From the NCBI GenBank assembly GCA_047947185.1, contig CP170502.1:744001-808000 (forward strand): a DNA stretch of 64,000 bases. The letters are read 5' to 3'. How positions within the stretch are numbered: position 1 is the first letter of the stretch; every line of letters begins with the position of its first letter. This DNA comes from JANQJA01 sp047947185. GTDB lineage: Bacteria; Pseudomonadota; Gammaproteobacteria; Pseudomonadales; Azotimanducaceae. A program made the translations under genes and the position numbers. Below, piece by piece: positions 42,901-50,538 of this stretch. The notes beneath the pieces are model-generated. The model was not told the origin of the DNA. It was given only the letters and a program-made list of their open reading frames with translations, and made no database searches.

Positions 42901-43184
42901 GGTTTCGTCCCATATTGCTCACTTCGGTCACAACCTTTGTTGGCCTGGTACCGCTGATGACCAATGAGGACCCGGAGACCTTCATGTTTATTCCCATGGC
43001 AATCTCGCTGGCATTCGGCGTGCTGTTTGCGACCTTTATCACGCTGCTGCTGGTGCCCAGCCTTTACCTGATGCTGGACGACTGGTTCCACTTCTGGGGG
43101 CTCGACCGGCGAGTGGACCCCGCCGACGTGGTTCACCATGATACTGACGCCCAGAGTGAACTGCCCGCCTCGGCTGGCAGGTAA
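39927..43184 (+). CDS. RND-family efflux pump, HAE1-like inner-membrane permease
   Basis: 1085 residues, normal RND length. First helix ITWFVDNPIAANLVMAIFCVGG, porter segment beginning FPNIEPGIVQVTVPYLGAAPEEVEQAVC, central LTVLAFILVLGIVVDDAIVVGERV in helix 4 with the two Asp of the proton relay, and the second repeat ending FVTFITLLLVPSLY-like. The pump should extrude hydrophobic or anionic compounds with the adaptor encoded before it. FPNIEPG is typical of the branch related to environmental RND pumps rather than AcrB. TGATG overlap with the adaptor. Its stop lies 2 bases from the stop of the convergent hydrolase. Confidence 0.94.
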   Translation: MEKLITWFVDNPIAANLVMAIFCVGGVIALSSMHKEEFPNIEPGIVQVTVPYLGAAPEEVEQAVCVRIEQAIEGVEGIDRIQSVAAEGMCNVIVELLADADQTRAMNDIKGKVDGISTFPRETEKPIVSAMAFRGQTIVVALSGNTDERTLKMTADRIRDDIAALEGISQVAVNYARPYEISIEVSENTLRQYGLTLGSVASAIQRSSLDMPGGSIKTEGGEVLLRSKGQAYSGSDFEDIVVLTRPDGTNLTVGDLANVRDEFEEGYLRAKFNGERSVMITVYRVGEEDTIASSTAVKQYIERTRPTLPQGLKLTVWIDESLSLGRRIEALTKNAYAGLALVLLILTLFLRFKVAVWVAAGIPIAVLGALWMFPVAGINISSLTVLAFILVLGIVVDDAIVVGERVFSHETTDRTHREAAISGTLEVSIPVIFGVLTTMAAFLPILLIEGRMGQFFSIIGYVVVICLVFSLIESQIILPAHLAHRKTEGYLFADTRFVKSWIRFQSRFADALEWVAENSYKPFLVRSLEWRWVTWAVATGVLVLALALIISGRVVFQFFPAVDGDNIYATLSMPEGVNVELTEAGARQLEQAALVLEQELNRDLAMPEGQSVITNILVSIGSNAARSNGPPSQSGGGSHMAEVVLKLAPIEARRGLTAGQIGDRWRSITGDIPDAIELNFNANSFSAGSPLMIQLKGRDVEELRLAAASLREEMSRYPGVLDLTDSFRSGKQEVKLDILPEAKPLGLTLNDLARQVRQAFYGEEAQRIQRGTDDVRVMVRYPEEERRSLANLEEMRIRTPNGHEVPFLSVAETDYGKGYSAIRRQDQQRIVTVTGDVNRTLVTPEEVMAAVGRGLCAPGTELGNRTRACRNPDFPGVTYSLGGEQEERSKAMGSIFGTVPLALLCIYALLAVPLKSYMQPLVIMSVIPFGAVGAIVGHFIMGWNLIFFSMLGIIALSGVVVNSSLVLVDYINRQRRLGTPLFEAVTNAGVVRFRPILLTSVTTFVGLVPLMTNEDPETFMFIPMAISLAFGVLFATFITLLLVPSLYLMLDDWFHFWGLDRRVDPADVVHHDTDAQSELPASAGR

Positions 43185-43186
43185 TC

Positions 43187-44095
43187 TCAGGTTGCCGCGA
43201 GAAAGTCGCTGATACACTGGTTCAGCGCGTCCGGCGAATCGTAGTGGATCATGTGGCCAGCGCCACCAATCTCCTGGTGGCGCGCGTCCCGGAACAGTGC
43301 CACCCGGCGACGGATCTCACGCTCATGCAGACTGCCGTCATCATTAAGGTCAAATCTGGCACCAGACCAGTATTCCATCGAATGCTCACCGGTGAGCACC
43401 AGTACCGGTGCCGTAATGTGCTGCCACTGGGCTTCACTTTCACTGTGATCAAAGGTACTCCAGACCATGTTGACCGCCGGATCCCATTTCCAGCGGACGC
43501 CGCCCTCCGGGTGTGGTTCCACGCCCTGCTCGGCAATAAGCCTGGCCCGGGCGGCGGCAAGCCTGGGGTTATTCCCGGCGAGTCTTTCAACCGCTGCATC
43601 AGCACTGGCAATGCTTCTCCGCTCGGACGACAACTGCAGCGCCGCCTCAACGTTCTGGCGCCAGTTCTGCCGGGCTTCCTCGGCTGACAGTACCCGGGGC
43701 GGCCGGGGTGGCCCCATGCCATCAATCAGGACCAGCGCCCTCACCTCATCACCATAGATTGCCGCATAACGGGACGTGATATGCCCACCCAGGCTGTGTC
43801 CAATCAGGGTGGGCCCTACCAGGGCAAAGTGGTTAACAACAGCACGCAGGTCTGCGACAAACTGCACCATGGCGTAACTGCCACAGTTTTCGCTGTCGCC
43901 ATGCCCACGCAGGTCCGGGGCAATCACCCGATAGGTGCCCTGCAGCGCCTCTACCAGGCTAAGCATGCTGAGGGCGTGGTCACGCATGCCATGTAATATC
44001 ACCAGGGGAGGCTTGTCTGCCCCGCCAAAATCCAGCGCGGAAAGCCAGCAATTGGCCCCCCTGATGGCAACTCTTTCGTAAGGTAGCTGTCTCAT
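43187..44095 (-). CDS. Alpha/beta-fold hydrolase
   Basis: 302 residues. Oxyanion HG in LVILHGMRD (~35), VIAPDLRGHGDSE, nucleophile elbow GHSLGG with Ser101, and a C-terminal His in GAGHMIHYDSPDALNQ (~281). The acid is probably in VLVLTGEHS. Such enzymes hydrolyse esters, lactones or C-C bonds; the cap region gives no clear substrate. No signal peptide, so cytoplasmic. It faces the RND pump gene convergently and is divergent from the M16 protease gene. Confidence 0.88.
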   Translation of the reverse strand: MRQLPYERVAIRGANCWLSALDFGGADKPPLVILHGMRDHALSMLSLVEALQGTYRVIAPDLRGHGDSENCGSYAMVQFVADLRAVVNHFALVGPTLIGHSLGGHITSRYAAIYGDEVRALVLIDGMGPPRPPRVLSAEEARQNWRQNVEAALQLSSERRSIASADAAVERLAGNNPRLAAARARLIAEQGVEPHPEGGVRWKWDPAVNMVWSTFDHSESEAQWQHITAPVLVLTGEHSMEYWSGARFDLNDDGSLHEREIRRRVALFRDARHQEIGGAGHMIHYDSPDALNQCISDFLAAT

Positions 44096-44200
44096 CTGTC
44101 TCTACTTGTCTCAACTGGCACTCAATCCAGCGGACACCCGGTTTTATTTGGGCGCCGCTTGGTTTATAAGAGGGCTCGGATTATCCAAAGAAAGGTCACA

Positions 44201-46948
44201 ATGTTACACGCAAAATTGCTGCTGATTTACTGCCTGCTGGTCATTACCGCGCCTGCGATGGCGGCAGGTGATCCTTTTGACATTGATGTCGAGATACCCT
44301 ACACGATGTTCCGCCTCAACAACGGCCTGACGGTGATCGTTCATGAGGACCACAAGGCCCCCATTGTGGCGGTTAATGTCTGGTATCACGTGGGCTCGAA
44401 AAACGAAGTCCGGGGTCGAACAGGATTTGCGCACCTGTTTGAGCACCTGATGTTCAATGGCAGCGAGAACTATGACGACGACTACTTTCGCGCCACGGAA
44501 AAGCTGGGGGCCACAACCCTGAACGGCACAACCAACTGGGACCGGACCAACTATTTCCAGACCGTGCCAGTCAATGCACTTGACAGTATTCTCTGGCTTG
44601 AATCTGATCGCATGGGCAACCTGTTGCCGGCCATTACCCAGGCCAAACTTGATGAACAGCGTGGCGTGGTACAAAACGAAAAACGCCAGCGCGAAAATTC
44701 ACCCTACGGCAAAGCCGCCGAAATCCAGTACAGCAGCATTTATCCTTACACCCACCCCTACTCCTGGACAACCATTGGTTCCATGGATGACCTGAACGCG
44801 GCCACGCTTGACGACGTCCACAACTGGTTCAAGCAGTATTACGGTGCATCCAACGCGGTCCTCAGCATTGCCGGTGCGGTTGATACCGAGGAAGTGCGCA
44901 GGAAGGTAGAGCACTACTTTGGCTTTATCCAGCCTGGCCCTCCCCTGACCAAACACGAAAGCTGGGTTGCCAAACTCACCGGTGAACAGCGGGAGATCAG
45001 TTACGACCGCGTACCGCAGACCATGATGTTGAAAAGCTGGAATACCGAGGGCAACAGCACGCGGGACACCAATATGCTTGCGCTGGTGGGCAGTATCATG
45101 TCCAACGGGAAAAGCTCAAGGCTCTACAAGCGGCTGGTCTACGATGAGCAACTGGTGTCGTCTGTGAACGCCTACACGGCAAGCGGTGAAATTGCCGGTA
45201 CCTGGGAAGTGACCGCCATGATCAATCCGGGTATCGACGAGGCACAGGTGGATGCCATCATCATGGAGGAGATTGCAAAGTTCATTGCAAATGGGCCGAC
45301 CCGCGACGAACTGGAGCGCGTCAAGATAGAGACCATCAGTGCGTTTGTCCGTGGCGTCGAGCGCATCGGGGGATTTGGTGGTAAATCCGATATTCTTGCC
45401 TCGAACTACATTTATACCGGTGATCCAGGGTTCTACAGGAAGGAACTGGACTGGATCAAGTCTGCCACCCGCAAGGATCTGCAACAGGCTGCCGCGAGGT
45501 GGCTTTCTGATGGCATGTACCACCTGGAAATACGCCCCTACCGGGAGGGCAAGGCGGTACCTTCGGAAGTTGACCGGTCAGGCATTCCGGTGCCGGGAGA
45601 ACCACCCATCGCCTCATTTGACAGTTTCGAGCGCACCAGGCTGGATAATGGCCTGGAAATTATTGTCGCCCGGCGTGATGCGGTACCCGTTGTCCAGTTC
45701 CAGCTGTCTGTGGATGCGGGTTATGCCGCTGACCAGTTTGGCAAGGCGGGCCTTGCCAAACTCGCAATGAACATGCTGGACGAGGGTACCAAAAAACGTG
45801 ATGCCATCGAAATCAGTGATGAACTGATCATGCTGGGGGCAAGTCTTGGCACGGGCTCCAACCTCGACACGTCGTTCGTCACACTTTCGAGCCTGACCAG
45901 CACCCTTGACGACTCACTTGAAGTGTTTGCTGATGTTGTGCTGAATCCGGCTTTCCCCGCTGCAGAACTGGAGCGCCTTCGGACCCAGCAACTGACCGCA
46001 ATACAGCGAGAACAGCAGAACCCGAACAGCATGGCATCGCGCGTATTGCCAAAGCTGATCTACAGCAAGGGGCATGCCTACGGCAACCCGCTGACCGGCT
46101 CCGGCACCCTGGAGTCCGTGCGAGGCATCAAGCTGGATGAACTCAGGAATTTTCACAGCACCTGGTTCAAGCCCAACCACGCCACCATGATTGTGGTGGG
46201 TGATACCACCATGGCGGAGATTCGACCCAAACTTGACGCCCTGTTTGGCAAGTGGTCGCCCGGTGACATACCGGAGAAAGATATTGGCCAGGTGGCCCGG
46301 CACAACAGGATTGAGGTCTATCTGGTTGACAGGCCAGGGTCGGAACAGTCCATTTTGCTGGCCGGTCATATCACGGTACCGGCCGCCAATCCTGATGAGG
46401 TCGCGATAGAAGCTGTCAACGATGTTCTGGGTGGCCTGTCAACTTCCCGGATCAACATGAACCTGCGGGAAGATAAAGGCTGGTCTTATGGTGCTGGCAC
46501 CGGGTTGATCAATGCGCGTGGTCAGCGCACCTTCTACATGATCACGAGTGTCCAGACAGACAAGACGACCGAGTCGATTAACGAGGTCATGAAAGAGATG
46601 AGAGCTTTCATCGCGGACGCCCCCATCAGTGAAGATGAGCTTGAGAAGAGCATCAAGAGCAACTCGCTGTCCCTTTCGGGTCGCTGGGAGACCGCCGGCT
46701 CCGTACTGGGATCACTATCCCAGATGGTCCAATACGGATTGCCCGATGATTACTTCCGGACTTACCCGGAAAAAGTTGCGGGTCTGACCCTGGACGAGGT
46801 GAACCGCGTCAGTGGCCGGTTGATCCACCCGGAATCGCTGGTTTGGGTGGTTGTTGGCGACAGGGAAAAAGTGATGCCAGGTCTTGAATCGCTTGGTTTC
46901 GGCCCGGTGAAACTCATTGATGCGGATGGTAACCTGTTGCAGATGTGA
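44201..46948 (+). CDS. M16-family zinc protease, full-length two-half type
   Basis: 915 residues from ATG 44201: AAAGG precedes it and a signal peptide follows (LLLIYCLLVITAPAMA), so the protein is periplasmic; the in-frame ATG 44159 would spoil the signal. The N-terminal half carries inverted zinc motif HLFEH (78-82), with the third ligand probably Glu in VVQNEKR (~160). The second half (from ~residue 480) repeats the fold (RTRLDNGLEIIVARRDAVP-like) but has GLAKLAMNMLDEG in place of HxxEH, so it is non-catalytic, as in pitrilysin-type enzymes. It should degrade peptides of limited size. A weak TATAAG (44165-44170) may be its -10. Confidence 0.92.
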   Translation: MLHAKLLLIYCLLVITAPAMAAGDPFDIDVEIPYTMFRLNNGLTVIVHEDHKAPIVAVNVWYHVGSKNEVRGRTGFAHLFEHLMFNGSENYDDDYFRATEKLGATTLNGTTNWDRTNYFQTVPVNALDSILWLESDRMGNLLPAITQAKLDEQRGVVQNEKRQRENSPYGKAAEIQYSSIYPYTHPYSWTTIGSMDDLNAATLDDVHNWFKQYYGASNAVLSIAGAVDTEEVRRKVEHYFGFIQPGPPLTKHESWVAKLTGEQREISYDRVPQTMMLKSWNTEGNSTRDTNMLALVGSIMSNGKSSRLYKRLVYDEQLVSSVNAYTASGEIAGTWEVTAMINPGIDEAQVDAIIMEEIAKFIANGPTRDELERVKIETISAFVRGVERIGGFGGKSDILASNYIYTGDPGFYRKELDWIKSATRKDLQQAAARWLSDGMYHLEIRPYREGKAVPSEVDRSGIPVPGEPPIASFDSFERTRLDNGLEIIVARRDAVPVVQFQLSVDAGYAADQFGKAGLAKLAMNMLDEGTKKRDAIEISDELIMLGASLGTGSNLDTSFVTLSSLTSTLDDSLEVFADVVLNPAFPAAELERLRTQQLTAIQREQQNPNSMASRVLPKLIYSKGHAYGNPLTGSGTLESVRGIKLDELRNFHSTWFKPNHATMIVVGDTTMAEIRPKLDALFGKWSPGDIPEKDIGQVARHNRIEVYLVDRPGSEQSILLAGHITVPAANPDEVAIEAVNDVLGGLSTSRINMNLREDKGWSYGAGTGLINARGQRTFYMITSVQTDKTTESINEVMKEMRAFIADAPISEDELEKSIKSNSLSLSGRWETAGSVLGSLSQMVQYGLPDDYFRTYPEKVAGLTLDEVNRVSGRLIHPESLVWVVVGDREKVMPGLESLGFGPVKLIDADGNLLQM

Positions 46949-46972
46949 GCTGTTCACTAAAAGGGGGAGCAT

Positions 46973-49231
46973 ATGACGGCACCGCTGGTTGGCCTGCGAG
47001 TTCTGGATCTTACCTCTGGGCCGGCCGGCGGCCTTGCCACCATGGTGCTGGCCGATTTTGGTGCCCGGGTGATTCGCTATCCCGACCCCGAATATGACGA
47101 GCTGAACCAGGTCGTCTCAGCCCGCATGTGGTTGCGTGGCAAAAAAAACGCCAGCCGGCCAATGCTGGATGCAGTCCGGGAGGCCGATGTGGTGGTTGTC
47201 TCGATTCCAAACAGCTTTGACGGCAGCGATTTTGACACCCTGCACCGAATCAACCCGCGGCTGGTTTATGCAGAAGTCAGGGCGTTTGCTGAAGGCCCGG
47301 AGGTTACCCTCAGTGAACCCCTGGTAGCGGCCAGGCTCGGACGCATGTTATCCATGGACGGTATCCTGCAGGACCCTGGGCCCAGATACTCGGCCGTACA
47401 GGTGGCCACCCACGCCACCGCGCAGAATCTTGTCACCGGCATTCTTGCGGCGCTCTTTGAGCGCAACCGAAGCGGCGTAGGACAGAAGGTTTCAACCTGT
47501 CTGGCCAAAGGACTCTCACCCTACGACATGGGCGGCTCACTTGGCATGCAACTGCGCAAGGCTCCACCAGTCCCGGTTAACCCCGCCGCCATCATGCCGA
47601 CACTTAACTACCACCCCGTACAGTGTAGTGACGGACGCTGGCTCCAGCTTGGCAATCTGCTTCCCCATCTGTTTGCCAGCTTCATGCGGGCAATTGGTCT
47701 GGAAACAGAGATGTCAAAACTGCCCGAGGAACAGGAAGCTGTTCGTGATGCCATACTGCTGAAAATGCAGTCACGCCCGCTGGCCGAGTGGATGGCGCTG
47801 TTTGTCAGCGACGGTGGTATCGCGGCACATCCCTACCAGAGCGCCGAAGAGGCGCTCGCTGATCCTGACATGACCGAGAATGGGCACGTCGCCGAGTTCA
47901 ACGGAACGCGACAATTGGGACCACTGGCCAGGCTTACGGCGACACCAGCAGCCGTGGGTGACATGCCCACGGGTGAACCCTGGACGCTGCCCACCCCCGC
48001 TGATGTTGCACCGGACAGTGCGCCACTGCGCGGCATTACGGTGCTGGAACTGGCCACCATCATCGCAGCGCCCCTGGGCGCCTCATTCCTTGCTGACCTG
48101 GGGGCCCGGGTGATCAAGGTGGAAACCGTGGGTGGTGATCCTTTTCGTAACATGGGTGGAGGGGTCGGCTCCGCACGCTGCAACCAGGGCAAGGAAAGCA
48201 TCGGGGTTGATCTGAAAAGCCCCGAGGGTCGCGCCATTGTCGATAAACTCGTCAGGCAGGCGGACATCCTGATCCACAACTTCAGACCAGGTGTGCCCGA
48301 ACGTCTGGGCATAGGCTATGCTGAACTCAGCGCCATTAATCCACGCCTTGTCTATATTTCGGCCAATGGCTATGGCCCCGACGGCCCGGGTGCACTTCGC
48401 CCCTCTACCCATCCCATTCCCGGTGCTGCCATGGGTGGGGCAGCCTACCAGGCAGGCGGACTGCCCACACAGCTCCTGCCCCTGCCCGCGTTGCGCGAAC
48501 AGGCAAGACGCATCATGCGCGCCAATGAGGTAAACCCGGACCCCAACACTGCAATGGTGATCGCCAGTTCAGCCTTGCTTGGCCTGATGGCGCGGGAACG
48601 CACCGGCACGGGACAACAGATTTTTGGCGATATGTTTATTGCCAATGCCTACGCCAACTTCGATGACATGATTACATTTGAAGGCAAACCAGAACGTGCC
48701 CCCCTGCGCCCGGACCTCAGCGGTGCTCATGCACTCTGTCGGCTTTATGCCTGCGAATCGGGCCAGGTTTTTCTCGATCTGCACCGGCTGGCCGACTGGC
48801 AGGCGTTCTGTCGCCTGGTCGGGGCCATGCACCTGTCAAGCCATTACCCCGACCCTCTTCCTGCTCCGCCCGAGGTACTCAACGAGGAACTTGAGGTGCT
48901 TTTTGCCAGCCGCCCGGCGGATCACTGGGAGGATTTGTTGTTTGCGGCCGGTATTGGCTGCGTGGTTGCCGACCGGCACAACCTGCCAACCTTCTTTTTC
49001 AACGAGGCGCGGCCCGGGTCACCCTACATGGAGGAGGTTCGGGATAGTACGGTTGGCAGTTATTACCGTCACAGGCCGATGCTGGATTTCAGCCGCTCCA
49101 GACTCAAGGTCCGTGGCATGACCCCTGGAGGTGCCCAGACGACAGAACTTCTGCTGGCGCTTGGCTACGACAGCAACACAATCAGCAAACTGTTTGAAGA
49201 CGGCGTACTCTGGTCGGAAAACCGCAGCTAA
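46973..49231 (+). CDS. Tandem CaiB/BaiF (family III) CoA-transferase-like protein
   Basis: 752 residues made of two complete family III CoA-transferase halves. First half: LVGLRVLDLTSGPAGGLATMVLADFGARVI; second: LRGITVLELATIIAAPLGASFLADLGARVIKVE, then FRPGVPERLGIGYAELSAINPRLVYIS. Family III enzymes move CoA between acids through an Asp in a GQ-x-V-x-x-S-x-x-DA motif. Here the matching places read GQKVSTCLAKG and GQQIFGDMFIAN, so neither half has Asp at the usual spot. It may use another residue, or not be a transferase. GGGGGAG before the ATG is a strong ribosome site. An enoyl-CoA hydratase gene follows 9 bases later. Confidence 0.85.
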   Translation: MTAPLVGLRVLDLTSGPAGGLATMVLADFGARVIRYPDPEYDELNQVVSARMWLRGKKNASRPMLDAVREADVVVVSIPNSFDGSDFDTLHRINPRLVYAEVRAFAEGPEVTLSEPLVAARLGRMLSMDGILQDPGPRYSAVQVATHATAQNLVTGILAALFERNRSGVGQKVSTCLAKGLSPYDMGGSLGMQLRKAPPVPVNPAAIMPTLNYHPVQCSDGRWLQLGNLLPHLFASFMRAIGLETEMSKLPEEQEAVRDAILLKMQSRPLAEWMALFVSDGGIAAHPYQSAEEALADPDMTENGHVAEFNGTRQLGPLARLTATPAAVGDMPTGEPWTLPTPADVAPDSAPLRGITVLELATIIAAPLGASFLADLGARVIKVETVGGDPFRNMGGGVGSARCNQGKESIGVDLKSPEGRAIVDKLVRQADILIHNFRPGVPERLGIGYAELSAINPRLVYISANGYGPDGPGALRPSTHPIPGAAMGGAAYQAGGLPTQLLPLPALREQARRIMRANEVNPDPNTAMVIASSALLGLMARERTGTGQQIFGDMFIANAYANFDDMITFEGKPERAPLRPDLSGAHALCRLYACESGQVFLDLHRLADWQAFCRLVGAMHLSSHYPDPLPAPPEVLNEELEVLFASRPADHWEDLLFAAGIGCVVADRHNLPTFFFNEARPGSPYMEEVRDSTVGSYYRHRPMLDFSRSRLKVRGMTPGGAQTTELLLALGYDSNTISKLFEDGVLWSENRS

Positions 49232-49240
49232 GGAACAACA

Positions 49241-50056
49241 ATGGACGTGTTTACCCCTGATTCAACGCAACTTGAGTGCCGGCTCACCGATCGTGTGTAT
49301 GTAATTACCCTGAACAGACCCGAGGCACGCAACGCGCTGTCACCGGACCTGACCCGCAACCTGCGCGCTGCAATCGCTTTTGCCGCCCGGGCCGAACAGG
49401 TTGGTGCCCTGCTCATCACGGCGGCCGGCAACGCCTTTTGTGCCGGTGGCGATGTCAAGGCCATGGGACAGCGCGAATCCGGCTCCATACCCAGCCTGGA
49501 AGAACAGTTCCAGGAAATGCGGGTACGTCACCACGAGATTTCCGGGGCACTCTACAGGATGCGCAAACCAACCATTGCTGCACTCCCAGGCCCTGCCGCC
49601 GGTGCCGGCATGGCCCTGGCGCTGGCCTGCGATTTGCGCATTGCTGCCGATACCGCTTTTCTCAGCACCGCATATGCCCGCATTGGGCTCTCTGGCGACT
49701 ACGGTATTGCCTGGCTGCTGACACGCGTTGTGGGGCCCGGCCGGGCCAGGGAACTGATGCTCACCGCAGAACGCATCAGCGCACCCACCGCCGAGAAGAT
49801 TGGCCTGGTGAATCGCGTGACCGCTGCAGAGGCCCTGCAACTCGAGGCCATGGAACTGGCGCGTCGTCTTGCCAGCGGCCCGTCGGTCGCTTATGCCTAC
49901 ATGAAGGACAACCTCGATGAAGCCCTGGTTGTCGACCACGCAACCGCAATCGACCAGGAGGCTGATCGTCTGCTGAAGTCCCGCTCAACCAATGACCACA
50001 AAGAGGCCGTCAGGGCATTTGCCGAGAAAAGAGAGCCTGTTTTTACCGGTCGTTGA
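49241..50056 (+). CDS. Enoyl-CoA hydratase/isomerase family protein (first)
   Basis: 271 residues. Crotonase core: VITLNRPEARNALSPDL, oxyanion-hole segment GNAFCAGGDVKAMGQ, and a second IAALPGPAAGAGMALALACDLRIA. In the later active region the sequence IGLSGDYGIAWLLTRVVGP has Asp at the place often held by one of the catalytic acids; G-G-D in CAGGDVK is conserved. Such enzymes hydrate, isomerise or cleave CoA thioesters. It follows the tandem CoA-transferase by 9 bases with AAGGA as ribosome site; they probably act in one CoA-ester pathway. Confidence 0.88.
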   Translation: MDVFTPDSTQLECRLTDRVYVITLNRPEARNALSPDLTRNLRAAIAFAARAEQVGALLITAAGNAFCAGGDVKAMGQRESGSIPSLEEQFQEMRVRHHEISGALYRMRKPTIAALPGPAAGAGMALALACDLRIAADTAFLSTAYARIGLSGDYGIAWLLTRVVGPGRARELMLTAERISAPTAEKIGLVNRVTAAEALQLEAMELARRLASGPSVAYAYMKDNLDEALVVDHATAIDQEADRLLKSRSTNDHKEAVRAFAEKREPVFTGR

Positions 50057-50066
50057 AGGAATCCCA

Positions 50067-50272
50067 ACCAGGTGAGGGTACCCCGGAGGGCCGCAAGCCG
50101 CTGCAAACCCGGGCCGGTAGCCGCAGCGAACCTGGGCCGGTAGCCCTTTTCGAAGCATAAAAGCGTAGCGCCGAGCGCGCGGAGGGAGACCTGCCTGCAG
50201 GGCTCCCGACCAGGTGAGGGTAGCCCGGAGGGCCGCAAGCCGCTGAGAAAAGGGCTACCGGCCCAGGTTCGC
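50067..50272. repeat. Composite intergenic repeat: 37-base direct repeats plus 26-base inverted repeat
   Basis: Two 37-base direct repeats differing at one base lie at 50067-50103 and 50209-50245. A perfect 26-base inverted repeat pairs 50126-50151 with 50247-50272. A further near-repeat (GGGCCGGTAGCC) occurs at 50111-50122 and 50134-50145, and the centre (50181-50208) can fold as GGGAG/CTCCC around CTGCAG. The whole 206 bases are G+C-rich, lie between convergent genes, and contain no ORF I would call. It resembles a REP/BIME or MITE-like mobile repeat. Confidence 0.75.
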
Positions 50273-50294
50273 AACGGAACCCTGAAAGAAAAGA

Positions 50295-50537
50295 CTAACC
50301 GCCAGCAATCCGCGGCAACAGGAAAACTTCTGCGTCCTGGGGAATTGCCTTGCTCCAGTCATCGCGAAAGATTTCGCCATTGATGGACACCGCAATGCCG
50401 GTATCCAGGTGGGACTGCATGGCCGGGTATCGGTCGACAAGGCGCTCCATCAGTTCCCTGATGGTATGCGCCTCAATGTGGATGTTGGGCGCACCGTCTG
50501 CTGCAGAACGAAGGGCGCCCGTCAGGATGATCTCCAT
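50295..50537 (-). CDS. MoaD/ThiS-family sulfur-carrier protein
   Basis: 80 residues, ATG at 50537, two bases after the stop of the molybdenum-hydroxylase large subunit (TGACATG), so it is translationally coupled; the longer frame to 50615 is inside that gene. It has a beta-grasp pattern: MEIILTGALRSAAD, then TIRELMERLVDRYP, IAVSINGEIFRDDW and a C-terminal VFLLPRIAGG. The terminal Gly-Gly is the thiocarboxylation site of MoaD/ThiS proteins. As the last gene of a molybdenum hydroxylase operon it probably supplies sulfur for molybdopterin, or is a dedicated modifier. No moaE is adjacent. Confidence 0.85.
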   Translation of the reverse strand: MEIILTGALRSAADGAPNIHIEAHTIRELMERLVDRYPAMQSHLDTGIAVSINGEIFRDDWSKAIPQDAEVFLLPRIAGG

Positions 50538-50538
50538 G

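Noticed and set aside
46973..49231. DddD-type DMSP CoA-transferase/lyase
   Set aside because: It is also a tandem family III protein, but it is shorter and lacks the catalytic Asp in both halves; no DMSP genes are near.
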